DNA of 64,000 bases from Agromyces sp. Soil535 (GTDB lineage: Bacteria; Actinomycetota; Actinomycetes; Actinomycetales; Microbacteriaceae): positions 190,170-254,169 of the forward strand of contig NZ_LMRW01000024.1 of the NCBI RefSeq assembly GCF_001428255.1, in the 5' to 3' direction. This document shows, in pieces, positions 16,361-25,823 of the stretch (within the stretch, counting starts at the first letter, position 1; each line of letters begins with the position of its first letter). The notes below the pieces were generated by a model that saw only the letters and a program-made list of their open reading frames with translations, was not told the origin of the DNA and made no database searches. The position numbers were made by a program, and so were the translations under genes.

Positions 16361-17695
16361 CTAGATGAGGGTCAGCGTGAGGGTGGACTTGTAGGTACCG
16401 GGCGCGACCGTGCCATCGGCCGGCACGGCGAAGGAGAGCGCGGCGTCAGCCGAGGTCGCCTTCGGGCCCGCGAGGCCGTTCGCGACTGCCGAGGCGAGGG
16501 TCTTCGCGCCGTCGAGGCCCGCGTCCCACGCCGCGACCGAGGCGCCGGCCGTGGCCGCGTCCTCGGTACTCGTGACGGACGGGGTCCAGCCGAGCGCCTT
16601 GGCGGCGATCGTCTTGGTGGCGTCGGCCTGGTTCGTGAACACCGAGTTCACACCGGTGAGGTCCCAGCCCGCCTTGACCTGACGCGAGTCCGTCACGGTC
16701 ACGGCGCCCAGGTTGCCCGACGCCGTGTACTTGCCGCCGTTCGCGGCCGCGGTGCCGAGGTTCACCGCGGTGTTCGCCACGGAGAGCTTCAGGCCGTTGT
16801 TCTCGATGGTCGCCGGCACCTCGACGGTGACGTCGACCCCGGCCGGCGTGCCCTCGTAGGACACCGAGGAACCCGTGTGCACCAGCGCGACGGGCCCGGC
16901 GACAGCCGAGTCGGTGAACGTGGCGGGGTTCGACGAGATGAACTTCGCGGTGTACGAGTAGTTGCCGGCGGCGATGATGCCCGAGGTCCACGACGCATTG
17001 CCCGCGAGGACGGGGCCCTCACCGACCTTCACGTTGTTCTCGTAGAATTCGATCTTGCCCGAAGCACCGGCCTGCACCGACGCCGCGGCCGAGACCGTAC
17101 CGTTCGAGTTGCCGACGACCGTGAAGTTCGACACGACGCCCTGCTCGGCCACGGGCGCGGCCTTGACGGCCCACGTGCCGGCGGTCGCGTCGAACGTCAT
17201 CGGCAGCACGAAGTACGGGTCCGACTCCAGCTTGCGGACGTTGGGGTCGCTCCAGCAGTAGCGCCGGATCTCCCAGTCGCCCGTCGCCAGCGGCGTGGTG
17301 ATGTCGGCGAGGGCCTTGTCGGTGAGGAAGTCGAAGCTGTCGGCCGCCGAGAGCTGGACCGGACCGCTGAGACCGCCGTTGCCGAACGCGGAGATGATGC
17401 TGGTGTCCCAGGTGATGCCGAGGGCGCCCATGTAGACCCCGTTCTGGAACGCCACGTTGTGTGCCTTCTCGCGGTAGCCGACGGGGCACTGCGTCGCAGT
17501 GGTCATCGTCTGCAGCATCGGGAAGTCCGTCGCCGAGCCGGTCGTGGGGGTGATGGTGAGGTTGCCGTCCTCGATGACCTGCGTGCCGGGGTCGTCGGCA
17601 GCGAAGGCGGGGGCGGCGGTGCTGGCGAGGCCTGCGGAAAGCAGGACCCCGGTGATGACCAGCGCGGCGAGGCGCTTGGTCTTCGAGTTGCTCAT
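16361..17695 (-). CDS. Secreted WxL-like surface protein
   Basis: This 444-residue secreted protein has a signal peptide (LVITGVLLSAGLASTAAPAFA) and no membrane anchor. The middle contains an Ig-like repeat (about 195-290). The C-terminal ~170 residues resemble a WxL wall-binding domain: VTVTDSRQVKAGWDLTGV with Trp344-Asp-Leu346, then a closing PGTYKSTLTLTLI, where the second Trp of the classical motif is Leu. WxL domains bind peptidoglycan non-covalently in Firmicutes and act with WxIP proteins. The protein is probably abundant, since the leader has its own Shine-Dalgarno (AAAAGGAAGAG) and a hairpin lies downstream. Confidence 0.75.
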   Translation of the reverse strand: MSNSKTKRLAALVITGVLLSAGLASTAAPAFAADDPGTQVIEDGNLTITPTTGSATDFPMLQTMTTATQCPVGYREKAHNVAFQNGVYMGALGITWDTSIISAFGNGGLSGPVQLSAADSFDFLTDKALADITTPLATGDWEIRRYCWSDPNVRKLESDPYFVLPMTFDATAGTWAVKAAPVAEQGVVSNFTVVGNSNGTVSAAASVQAGASGKIEFYENNVKVGEGPVLAGNASWTSGIIAAGNYSYTAKFISSNPATFTDSAVAGPVALVHTGSSVSYEGTPAGVDVTVEVPATIENNGLKLSVANTAVNLGTAAANGGKYTASGNLGAVTVTDSRQVKAGWDLTGVNSVFTNQADATKTIAAKALGWTPSVTSTEDAATAGASVAAWDAGLDGAKTLASAVANGLAGPKATSADAALSFAVPADGTVAPGTYKSTLTLTLI

Positions 17696-17812
17696 TGCGA
17701 TGCTCTTCCTTTTCTCGGATGTGTTCGATCTGGATGAGTGGTTCGCCCTCATGGTCGGTCGGTGTTCCGGCGACCCTCGGGGGTGGAGCGCTGTCTGGAA
17801 CGGCGTGGGGGA

Positions 17813-18877
17813 CTAGGGGTTGATGAACGCGCCCTTGGTGGTCGTGCTGCCGCACGCGGAGCCGATCGTCGCGAAGCCGAACGACTGGATCACCGCGGCG
17901 TTGGAGCAGACCGCCGAGCCGGAACCGACGAAGGTCGCCGCGATCTGGGCATCGCCGAGGCTTGCGGTCGGCACGACGTTGTACACCTGACGGCTGACCG
18001 GGAAGCTGCCGTTCATGGCCGGCTTGCCCGCCGACATCACGATCGGCTTGGCCGCATTCACCCTGCCGAGCTCTGCGAAGCCGCGACGGTCATCGACACC
18101 CGTGACACCGCTGTTCGACTGCGCGATGTACTGCGCGATCGAGATCGGCACGATCTCGCCGACGGCCTGCAGCGCGTCGCCCTTGTGCTCCTGCACCGCA
18201 CCGCTCCGGTCGGTCACGCAGGGGCCGAAGCCCTCCGACGAGAGGCCGAGCTGGCTCTGCCAGAACGACCGCGTCCCCGAACCCGCCTGCGGGATGAGCG
18301 GCACGATCGTCACCGGGTCGCCGGCGGCGTTCGGGAAGCTCGTCACGGTGCACTTGTAGATGTTGCGCAGCGTGAACTTCGTCGGGGCGTCGCTCGCGGT
18401 CCCGAGCTGGATGTTCCGGGGGAAGTCACTCGTCTCGAGCACCGCGAAGGTGACGGCGTCCTTGGCGAACGGGATGTAGGTGAGGTCGGTACCCGCGGCC
18501 GCCGGGCCACTCGACGAGCGCGCGAAATCGAGCTGGCCGGTGATGGTCTGGCCACCCCACAGAAGGTTCCCGGGCGCGTTGACCGACGCCGTGAGCGCCT
18601 TGACGCCGTTGGTGGAACCGTTGGGGCGGTTGAACGTCGGGCCGCCCGCCGAGACCTGGATCGTCGCCGATCCGGTCGCGTCATAGGAGCCGAGGTCGGG
18701 GATGGCGCCGGCGAGGCCGTTCAGCACGTCCTGGGTGGTGTCGGAACCGGTGCCCACGATCGGCTTGAAGGTTCCGGCAGCCGGGTCGGCGAGCGCCGGT
18801 CCCGCGATGGCGGTCGTGAGGGCGACCGCCACGATGGCGCCCAGTGCGCCGAGGCGCACCACGGACTTTCTCTTCAT
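17813..18877 (-). CDS. Secreted PBP-like (PstS-related) protein
   Basis: This 354-residue secreted protein has a signal peptide (AIVAVALTTAIAGPALA) and no lipobox or anchor. Binding-protein features are FKPIVGTGSDTTQDVL at the N-terminus, FARSSSGP, PFAKDAVTFAV and the anion-loop-like PQAGSGTRSFW, similar to PstS-type periplasmic binding proteins. Four Cys (KCTV, PCVT, VCSN, ACGS) may form disulphides. It could present phosphate or a phosphorylated ligand to PstCA, or be a soluble surface component. The leader shares ACCACTCATCC with the WxL-like gene leader. Confidence 0.7.
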   Translation of the reverse strand: MKRKSVVRLGALGAIVAVALTTAIAGPALADPAAGTFKPIVGTGSDTTQDVLNGLAGAIPDLGSYDATGSATIQVSAGGPTFNRPNGSTNGVKALTASVNAPGNLLWGGQTITGQLDFARSSSGPAAAGTDLTYIPFAKDAVTFAVLETSDFPRNIQLGTASDAPTKFTLRNIYKCTVTSFPNAAGDPVTIVPLIPQAGSGTRSFWQSQLGLSSEGFGPCVTDRSGAVQEHKGDALQAVGEIVPISIAQYIAQSNSGVTGVDDRRGFAELGRVNAAKPIVMSAGKPAMNGSFPVSRQVYNVVPTASLGDAQIAATFVGSGSAVCSNAAVIQSFGFATIGSACGSTTTKGAFINP

Positions 18878-18931
18878 TCGAATCCCTTTCTAGGATGAAT
18901 GTGCTTACGTGCTTTGGATGAGTGGTAAGCC

Positions 18932-18965
18932 CCGCCCCGCGGAGCCTCGCAGCTTCGTGGGGCGG
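18932..18965 (-). promoter_or_regulatory. Intercistronic hairpin after the 880-residue protein gene
   Basis: CCGCCCCGC (18932-18940) pairs with GTGGGGCGG (18957-18965) with one interior mismatch. It lies just after the stop of the large surface protein and about 55 bp before the next start. Partial termination or mRNA stabilisation is possible. Confidence 0.45.
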
Positions 18966-18980
18966 TTCGTCGGCGGGCGG

Positions 18981-21623
18981 CTACGCGATCGACCTCCTCG
19001 GTCGCATGAGCATGGGAGCGAAGACGGCGCCTCCCAGTCCGACGATGAGTGCCACCCCGAGCGCGGCCTGCGCGAGCAGGGGGGTGTTCGACAGGGGGGT
19101 CACGTCGTCGCTCGCGAGCATCGACGAGCCCGACGTGATCTGGCCGCCGGCGGCGGCAGCGGAAGGCGGCGAGGCAACGGACCCGGCGGCGCCTCCCGTG
19201 GACCCGCCGAACTGCGGGGCAGCCGAGGAGGACCCGGGCTTCGGCTTCGACACGAAGGCCTCGATGCGGTCTGCGGCAGCGGCGGCCTGTGCGACCATCG
19301 CCTCCGGCAGCGGAAGGTAGCCGGCGGGAAGGCTGCCGGGGTCGGTGCCGGGCTTCTGACCGCTCGTCGTGACCATGTCGATCATCCGTGCGTAGTCACG
19401 TCGGGCCGAGGCATCCGTCCCCGTGAGGTTCACCGCGGCGTACGTGACCATCGTGAGCGGATAGCCCTGGTCGGGCACGCGTGCCGGGTCGATCTGCTTG
19501 GTGACCTGATCCAGCACCGGGGCGAACGCCGAGAGCGCCTCATCCATGGCGTCGACGGTCGGTCCGGCGAACACGCCCGGCCGATCGGGCAGCTGGAGCT
19601 CTGCGACGCCGAGGCCGTACCGTGCTGCCGACGCGCTGTCGGTGATGGTGATGATGAACTTGCTGCCCGGGAGTTGCGGACCATCTGACACCCAGTCGCC
19701 GAGCTCACCCGAGGCGTTGTACCGAGTCGGGTCCCACCGGGTCTTGGCGTGCGGGTCGGCCCTGGCTGCGTCGCGGGCGGCGGACGGCAGGTTCTCGGTG
19801 AACGGCGACGACTGGAGCGAGTCGAAGCGGTTCCTCATCCCCTGGCTCAGCACCTTCGGTCCGCGGGTCTCGTCCGCCTTCGCGAAGGTGGAGAGCGTCG
19901 CCTTCGCGAGCTCGATCGGGGTGCCGTCGGCGGAGGCGAGGCCCACGGGCCGGTAGACGATGTTTCCGGCGTCGTCGGTCTGTACGACACCCTGGTCATC
20001 GATCACCGGCACCTTCGCGTTCGGATGCCCCTTCGGCAGGTAGTAGGGGTTCACGGTCATCCCAGCGGCATCCGGTTCGCCCGCGAGCCATGCGGCCGCC
20101 TCGTCGTCGGCCTGCACCCATCGCCACAACTGGGCGATCGCGTCGGCACTCGCCGGGCCGGGCAGGATCAGCGCGGGATTCACCGCCTGCGTGACGTCCG
20201 GGTTCAGCGCCGTGAACTCCGGGTCCTGCCAGAGGTAGAGGTAGCTCAGATTCACGGAGCCGAGATGATCGACGCTGTCGCCCTGGCCCTTCGGAATCTG
20301 GAACATGTACGACTGCGTGAGCAGCTTCGCGAGCAGCCGCGGTGTCATCTTCATGCTCGTACGTTTGCCGAACACGTCCTCCTGGTAGAACGCGACGACC
20401 GGTGCCGAGATCGTGACGGGCGCGTACGCGACCTCGGTCTCGGCGAGCCTCGCCTTGTCCTGCGTGGTGAGGGAGTCGCTGCCGACCGAGGCTGACGTGA
20501 ACGCGAGGCCCGTCCTGGCGGAGAGCAGCTGCGAGCGTCCCGTCGCGTCGGGATTCGCGGAGAAGCTGTAGACGCTGCCGATGCTCTGGCAGAGTGCCGG
20601 CTGCCACGAGCTCATCGCGGCCACGACCAACTGCGATCCCACGGTGCCCCGCTCGGCAGCGCCCAACGGACACTGGTTGCCGACCGGCTCGAACTCGAGG
20701 GGCACGACGATGCGGTTGTCCCAGTAATCGCACCGGGTGTTGATGGGCGAGCCCTCCTGGATCGCGTTCGCCTGACCGTACGAATACGGCTCGAAGGTCA
20801 CGTCGCTCTTCGCGTCGAGTGCGCACTGGCCTTCGCCCACCGTGCCGCCGAAGTGGCTTCCCCGCGGGACGATCACCAGATAACAGGTATTCGAGGTGGT
20901 CGGTGACCCGCAGCCGAGATGCGGAGCCTGGATCGCCGACTGCACCTCGAAGTTGAACACGCCGGTGCCGTCATCGCCGATGCGGCTCGTGACCACCTCG
21001 TTGCTCGTCGAGGAGTCGAAGAGCGTCGCGATGGGCCACTCGGTGGGCTTGCCCGGCACCTCCTTCGCGACGCCTGTGACCACCTGGCCGGTCGCGGTCA
21101 CGAAGGGGACGTCAACTCCCGCCGGGATGATGGGCGCGCGGTAGTAGCTCTCGCGAGGGGCGACCGCGTTGATGCCCGACGACGCCTTCGCGGCCCAGCC
21201 GCCCCATTGACACGTCTCGCGGAAGTTCTCGGCCGCCGGGTCGCCCCAGCACTGCATCGCCTGCACGAAGTTCATCGCCGAGAGGACCGTGTTGCTCGCA
21301 CCGTCGCGTGCACTGGTCGTGCGCGAGAATCCTTCGATGCGAACCTGCACCGCCTGGTCTCGCAGGTGCGTGATCTGCGACACCGAGGCGGAGAGTCCGG
21401 CGAAGTCGCCGAAGTGCGGGCTCGACGGGTCACGCTCGGGCTGCACGGATGCCGCGGAGGAGTCGTCGCCCACCCATTTCACGGTGATCTCGGGCGCTTC
21501 CTCCGAGGCCGCACTCGCCGTCGTCGCGACCGCGGGATCGACGAGCACGAGGCCCACGGCGGCTGCCGCAGCGACAGCGAGCGCGCAGAGCCGAACCATG
21601 GCGATCGAACGGATTCGGGACAT
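18981..21623 (-). CDS. Large membrane-anchored PstS-like surface protein
   Basis: This 880-residue protein has a signal peptide (LCALAVAAAAAVGLVLVDPAVA) and a long extracellular part. The C-terminal helix LLAQAALGVALIVGLGGAVFAPML ends in RPRRSIA, so it is a membrane-anchored surface protein. The last third carries PstS-like wording (TPRLLAKLLTQSYMFQIP, then GYPLTMVTYAAVNL and PAGYLPLPEAMV, equivalent to the PstS C-terminal lobe). The first 400 residues, with several Cys, are not recognised. It is encoded 34 bp after pstS, so a second, enlarged receptor for the transporter or an adaptor between binding proteins and the wall is plausible. Confidence 0.6.
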   Translation of the reverse strand: MSRIRSIAMVRLCALAVAAAAAVGLVLVDPAVATTASAASEEAPEITVKWVGDDSSAASVQPERDPSSPHFGDFAGLSASVSQITHLRDQAVQVRIEGFSRTTSARDGASNTVLSAMNFVQAMQCWGDPAAENFRETCQWGGWAAKASSGINAVAPRESYYRAPIIPAGVDVPFVTATGQVVTGVAKEVPGKPTEWPIATLFDSSTSNEVVTSRIGDDGTGVFNFEVQSAIQAPHLGCGSPTTSNTCYLVIVPRGSHFGGTVGEGQCALDAKSDVTFEPYSYGQANAIQEGSPINTRCDYWDNRIVVPLEFEPVGNQCPLGAAERGTVGSQLVVAAMSSWQPALCQSIGSVYSFSANPDATGRSQLLSARTGLAFTSASVGSDSLTTQDKARLAETEVAYAPVTISAPVVAFYQEDVFGKRTSMKMTPRLLAKLLTQSYMFQIPKGQGDSVDHLGSVNLSYLYLWQDPEFTALNPDVTQAVNPALILPGPASADAIAQLWRWVQADDEAAAWLAGEPDAAGMTVNPYYLPKGHPNAKVPVIDDQGVVQTDDAGNIVYRPVGLASADGTPIELAKATLSTFAKADETRGPKVLSQGMRNRFDSLQSSPFTENLPSAARDAARADPHAKTRWDPTRYNASGELGDWVSDGPQLPGSKFIITITDSASAARYGLGVAELQLPDRPGVFAGPTVDAMDEALSAFAPVLDQVTKQIDPARVPDQGYPLTMVTYAAVNLTGTDASARRDYARMIDMVTTSGQKPGTDPGSLPAGYLPLPEAMVAQAAAAADRIEAFVSKPKPGSSSAAPQFGGSTGGAAGSVASPPSAAAAGGQITSGSSMLASDDVTPLSNTPLLAQAALGVALIVGLGGAVFAPMLMRPRRSIA

Positions 21624-21657
21624 TCCGTCAGTGCCTTTCCTCGATGACGACTGAACG

Positions 21658-23406
21658 CTAGGGGGTGTGATCGCCCGATGCATCCGACTTGGATTCGCGA
21701 CGGGTGAACGGCGAACGAACTCTTGCCGTGACGTTCCTGAGTGCCTCAGCGGGCGTTCGCGAAGGACGTTCGACGGGCTCAGCAGCAGCCCCGGTAGCGG
21801 CACCGGCATCGGCCCCGGCCGCCTGCGCGCGGCGCCGCTTCGCCCACCACGGCGGCACCACGAGGCCCGCGAGCAGCAGCAGCGCGAGGACCGTGGCGAC
21901 CACGCTCGGCGCCGTGAGTCGCCGGATGGGGTCGATCGCCGTGGGCACGGCGTTCACGACGATCGGCTTCGCATTCGGGTCGAGCGCGGTCTCAGCCCCG
22001 GGTGCTGCGGCCGAAGGGGATGCCGCGGCATCCGCCTGGCCGGCCGCCGCGGCCGTCGCATCGCCCGCCGTCGACGCATTCGTGGACCCCTTCGCGCCGC
22101 CCGTGCCGTCGGCGCACTGCGTGGCACCCCGCTTGTCGCACTCCGATGGGAACGGCGCCTCGTTCGCGAGCCGGTTCGTGCCGTCTGGGGAGAAGGTCGG
22201 GTTGTTGCAGGCCGTGATGTCCTTGCCGGTCGGATCGGCACCCGGAATCCTCTGCACCTGGTCGAGGCCGGCAGCCGCCAGGTTGATCGGCAGCGGCGAA
22301 TACCCGAGGACCTCTGCCTGCTGCTGGCCTTCGCAGAGGAAATACTGCGAGAAGTCGCCGAGCGTCAGCCCCTTGTCCTCGGTGAAGCGCCCTTCGACCC
22401 GCGTCGGAATGATCATGTACGAGTAGGAACTCATCGGATACGTGCGCGGGTCTGCGTTGTTGTACACGTTCGTGAGGTCCTGCGTGAGGTAGTCGGGCGA
22501 CGCGGCGTCCTGGTTGATCTGCGCACCGAGGAGGGAGACCGCGACGTTCTGGGCGGTCGGCTCGGTGTAGTAGTCGGCCGCGTTGAGCAGCTTCGCCACC
22601 GGCATCCCGGAGTTCAGCGCGTAGGAGTACTCCACGTAGGTGATCGCACCGACGTACTGCTCCTGCGCGACGTAGCCGGCTACGCCGTTCGAGCCGTTCT
22701 GGGCGATGAACGCGGAACCCTGCACGAAGGGGAAGTTCGACGTGATGCCGCAGTTCGCCTTGCCGACGCGCGCGCAGAACTCGGTGTAGAGCGCCGGATA
22801 CTGCTTGCGCATCCACGACGTGAACTGGGCGGTCGTGCCCGATCCGTCTGAGCGCACCACCGGGATGATCGGGATCGCCGGCAGCGCGATCGACGGGTTG
22901 TCGGCCGCGATCGCCGGATCGTTCCAGGTCGTGACGACGCCGGTGAAGATCTTCGTGAGCGTTTCGCCCGACAGCCGAAGGTTGGTCACTCTGCTGCCGC
23001 CGACAACGAGGTTGTACATGATCGCAGTGCCGCCCGCGACGATCGGCATGTAGGCGAATCCGCGTGCCGGCCGCGGGTCGACGATGTCGCTGTCCTTCAG
23101 CTCCCAGGGAATCTCCGAGACCGCGAAGTCGTAGGAGCCGTCGGCGAACCCCTGGCGTCCGGCGGTGGAGCCGCGGTCGTCGTAGGTGATCGTCCAGCCG
23201 TAGTTGTTGCCGACGTTGCGGATCCACTGCTGCAGCGCGTTCGCCGACCAACTGGACCCGATGCCCGAGATGGGTTGGTGCGTGGCGCCGATGGCGGCGG
23301 CCGGCGCTGCGGCGCCGGTGTTCAGCGTGCCGAACACCAGCAGCGCGGCGGCGGCAACGCCGACGAGCGAGCGGATGCCACGTCTGAGCTTCGTTCGGTG
23401 GGTCAT
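21658..23406 (-). CDS. pstS: Phosphate-type substrate-binding protein with C-terminal membrane anchor
   Basis: This 582-residue protein has a signal peptide, then a full PstS-type domain (about 40-440): GIGSSWSANALQQWIRN, YDFAVSEIPW, LSGETLTKIFTGVVTTWND and the anion-binding VVRSDGSGTTAQF. Most PstS proteins of Gram-positive bacteria are lipoproteins. This one lacks a lipobox and is instead held by a C-terminal helix (VVATVLALLLLAGLVVPPWW) after a long Ala-rich linker, ending in a 70-residue basic tail. Starts and stops overlap with pstA (ATGA). Phosphate is the expected ligand, but the unusual setting leaves room for another phospho-ligand. Confidence 0.82.
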   Translation of the reverse strand: MTHRTKLRRGIRSLVGVAAAALLVFGTLNTGAAAPAAAIGATHQPISGIGSSWSANALQQWIRNVGNNYGWTITYDDRGSTAGRQGFADGSYDFAVSEIPWELKDSDIVDPRPARGFAYMPIVAGGTAIMYNLVVGGSRVTNLRLSGETLTKIFTGVVTTWNDPAIAADNPSIALPAIPIIPVVRSDGSGTTAQFTSWMRKQYPALYTEFCARVGKANCGITSNFPFVQGSAFIAQNGSNGVAGYVAQEQYVGAITYVEYSYALNSGMPVAKLLNAADYYTEPTAQNVAVSLLGAQINQDAASPDYLTQDLTNVYNNADPRTYPMSSYSYMIIPTRVEGRFTEDKGLTLGDFSQYFLCEGQQQAEVLGYSPLPINLAAAGLDQVQRIPGADPTGKDITACNNPTFSPDGTNRLANEAPFPSECDKRGATQCADGTGGAKGSTNASTAGDATAAAAGQADAAASPSAAAPGAETALDPNAKPIVVNAVPTAIDPIRRLTAPSVVATVLALLLLAGLVVPPWWAKRRRAQAAGADAGAATGAAAEPVERPSRTPAEALRNVTARVRSPFTRRESKSDASGDHTP

Positions 23407-24809
23407 CCGTTCTCCTCGCCCGTGGTTCGTCGGGGTTCGTCGTCGGAGACGGGGTCGACGCCGCCTGCCGCAAGCGCTGAGCTCGCGGTGGAGAGTCGTG
23501 CGTGCCGGCGGATCGCATATCGCTGCACGTCGGCTCGCGAGGCGGCGGCCCGCCGCCGATGCTGCCGGGGCGACAGCCGGCCGGGCCCGCGTCCGCCGAT
23601 GACTCGCGCGAGGATGAAGAGGAGCAGCACGAGCACCATGAGCACGACCGCGGTGCCGAATCCACGGGCGATCATGGTCGGCTCTGGCGACCGCACGAAG
23701 CTGAACGTGGCGAGCGGGAGCGAGATCATCGGACCCGAGAACGGGTTCGCGTTGAAGTAGGTCGTCATGCCCGCCGTGAGGAGCACGGGGCTGGTCTCTC
23801 CGATGCCACGGGCGGTGCCGAGGATGATCGCCGTCGTGAGCCCCGAACGCGCCGTCGGCAGGGTGACGTTCCACACCGTGCGCCATTGGCTCGAGCCGAG
23901 CGCGAACGACGCCTCCTTGAGGTTGCCGGGCACGAGACGCAGCACCACGTCGGCCGAACGGATGATGATCGGCAGCATCATGACGGTGATGGCCAGCGCG
24001 GCGGCGAAGCCGGATCGGTCGAAGCCGAGCAGCAGCACGACGGTCGCGTAGATGAAGAGTCCGGCCACGATGGAGGGCAGCGCGGTCATCGCCTCGACGA
24101 TGGTGCGCACGAATCGCGCGTACGCACCCGGCACCTCGGTCAGGAACAGGGCGCAGAGGATGCCGAGGGGCACGCTGATCAACAGGGCGATCGTGATCAT
24201 GATCAGCGTGCCCACGACGGCGTGCAGGATCCCGCCGACGGACAGGGGGTCCAGCGGGCCCGCGGCGCCCATGTCCTGGGTGAAGAAGTTGAGATGCGGG
24301 AGGGCGTCGAGTCCGCGTACGACCGTGAAGATGATCACGACGGCGAGCGCCAGCAGCATGAGCGCCGCGATCGAGTGCACGAGTGCGCTCATCACCCGGT
24401 CGCGGACCGCGGGGCCGGAGTCGTCGAGGCTCACGAGAGTGGCAAAGAACACCAGGAAGAGCCCATACGCGACGACGATGAACCCGAGCGGGCCTTCGAG
24501 GGGCAGGAGTTGGGTGAAGATCCACCACGTCAGGGCGACCGCCGCGGCGAGGGCCCCGAAGAGGCGGATCACGTCGGAGAGGCGGAGTCTGCCGATCGAA
24601 CGTCGCGGCTCGGGTGCCGCGGTCGAGTCCGGAGGCGGCGGCAGCTTGGTGCGATGCGCGGCCGTCGACGGCTTGAAGGTCGACGGTGGCCTGAGCGGCG
24701 GATGCACGGTCACGTGCCCGATCACCACCGTCGTGTCCGCCACATCCGCTGACGCCTCGGGCATGGGCGCCGGGGCGTGCGCCTCGTCGGTCGTCGTGGT
24801 CTCGGTCAT
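23403..24809 (-). CDS. pstA: Phosphate-type ABC transporter permease PstA
   Basis: This 468-residue permease is longer than typical PstA (about 290) because of a 75-residue Pro/Thr-rich N-terminal tail, two extra N-terminal helices (about 80-125) and a 70-residue C-terminal tail. The conserved permease core has six helices and the EAA loop NLKEASFALGSSQWRTVWNVTLP, followed by GIGETSPVLL. It forms the membrane channel with PstC. ATGA overlaps join it to pstC and pstS. Confidence 0.88.
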   Translation of the reverse strand: MTETTTTDEAHAPAPMPEASADVADTTVVIGHVTVHPPLRPPSTFKPSTAAHRTKLPPPPDSTAAPEPRRSIGRLRLSDVIRLFGALAAAVALTWWIFTQLLPLEGPLGFIVVAYGLFLVFFATLVSLDDSGPAVRDRVMSALVHSIAALMLLALAVVIIFTVVRGLDALPHLNFFTQDMGAAGPLDPLSVGGILHAVVGTLIMITIALLISVPLGILCALFLTEVPGAYARFVRTIVEAMTALPSIVAGLFIYATVVLLLGFDRSGFAAALAITVMMLPIIIRSADVVLRLVPGNLKEASFALGSSQWRTVWNVTLPTARSGLTTAIILGTARGIGETSPVLLTAGMTTYFNANPFSGPMISLPLATFSFVRSPEPTMIARGFGTAVVLMVLVLLLFILARVIGGRGPGRLSPRQHRRRAAASRADVQRYAIRRHARLSTASSALAAGGVDPVSDDEPRRTTGEENG

Positions 24810-25816
24810 CCTTCTGCGCCCGCCCCGGACCGGCTCCTGGCGATGACCATCGAGGCGCCGAAGTTCACGACAAGGGTCACGAGGAACAGCGCGAGTCCTG
24901 CGGCCATGAGCGCCGACATCTCGAACGCGCTCGCCTCGCTGTAGCGGAGGGCGATGAGCGCGGAGATCGAGTTCGCGCCCTTCTCGAGCACACGGGGCTG
25001 GATCACGAAGACCGGCGAGATGATGAGGTAGACCGCGATCGTCTCGCCGAGGGCTCGGCCGAGCCCGAGCATCATGCCGCCGATCATGCCGCCCATCCCG
25101 AACGGGAACACGACCGCGCGGATCATCCCCCATCGCGTGGAGCCGAGCGCGAGCGCGCCTTCACGCTCGCCGAGCGGCGCCTGGCTGAACACCTCGCGCA
25201 TGATCGAACTCGCGATCGGCGAGATCATCAGCGCGACGACGATTCCCGCGATGAACGTCGATGAGGTGAACACGGTCGGGCTCGCGAGCGGGTCCTGCGG
25301 GTCGAAGTCGGACACCGAAAGGATGGGGATCCACCCGAAGTAGGTCGCGATCCACTGCGAGAGCGGAAGGATCACCGGTTGCAGCAGGAACAGGCCCCAG
25401 AGCCCGTACACGACGCTCGGGATGGCCGCCATGAGGTCGACCAGGGCGATCAGGCTGCGCTGGATCCCCGGGGGCGCGTATTCACTGATGTAGAGCGCCG
25501 TTCCGATCGAGAGCGGGATCGCGATCGTGATCGCGGTGAGCGCGATGAAGAAGGTGCCGGCCATCACGGCGGCGATGCCGAACTCGCCGCTGTTCGGATC
25601 CCAAGCCTCGGTGGTGACGAACTCGAAGCCCCTGGTCTCGAGCGCGCGGTACCCCTGGTAGAGCAGGAACCCGCCGACGAGCGTCATGATCAGCAGCACT
25701 CCGGTTCCGCCGCCGCGTGCGATTCCGCGGAAGGTCCGGTCGGCGCCTGCGGGGCGTGCAGCGAGTGATCGCGGCGCGTCCTGATCCGCCGTGCGCACCT
25801 CGGGCAATGCCGTCAC
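24806..25816 (-). CDS. pstC: Phosphate-type ABC transporter permease PstC
   Basis: This 336-residue permease has six helices, the PstC signatures GLWGLFLLQPVILPL and the EAA loop ALALGSTRWGMIRAVVFPF followed by GRALGETIAV. The start is GTG at 25816. It follows the DUF1508-like gene after only seven bases, so the operon probably begins with that gene. Confidence 0.9.
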   Translation of the reverse strand: MTALPEVRTADQDAPRSLAARPAGADRTFRGIARGGGTGVLLIMTLVGGFLLYQGYRALETRGFEFVTTEAWDPNSGEFGIAAVMAGTFFIALTAITIAIPLSIGTALYISEYAPPGIQRSLIALVDLMAAIPSVVYGLWGLFLLQPVILPLSQWIATYFGWIPILSVSDFDPQDPLASPTVFTSSTFIAGIVVALMISPIASSIMREVFSQAPLGEREGALALGSTRWGMIRAVVFPFGMGGMIGGMMLGLGRALGETIAVYLIISPVFVIQPRVLEKGANSISALIALRYSEASAFEMSALMAAGLALFLVTLVVNFGASMVIARSRSGAGAEG

Positions 25817-25823
25817 GGATGCC

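Noticed and set aside
21658..25816. Treating the transporter as an ordinary phosphate uptake operon
   Set aside because: phoU and a Pho-type control gene are absent, PstS is helix-anchored and seven surface genes intervene, so the plain assignment would hide the odd content; phosphate remains only the default ligand.
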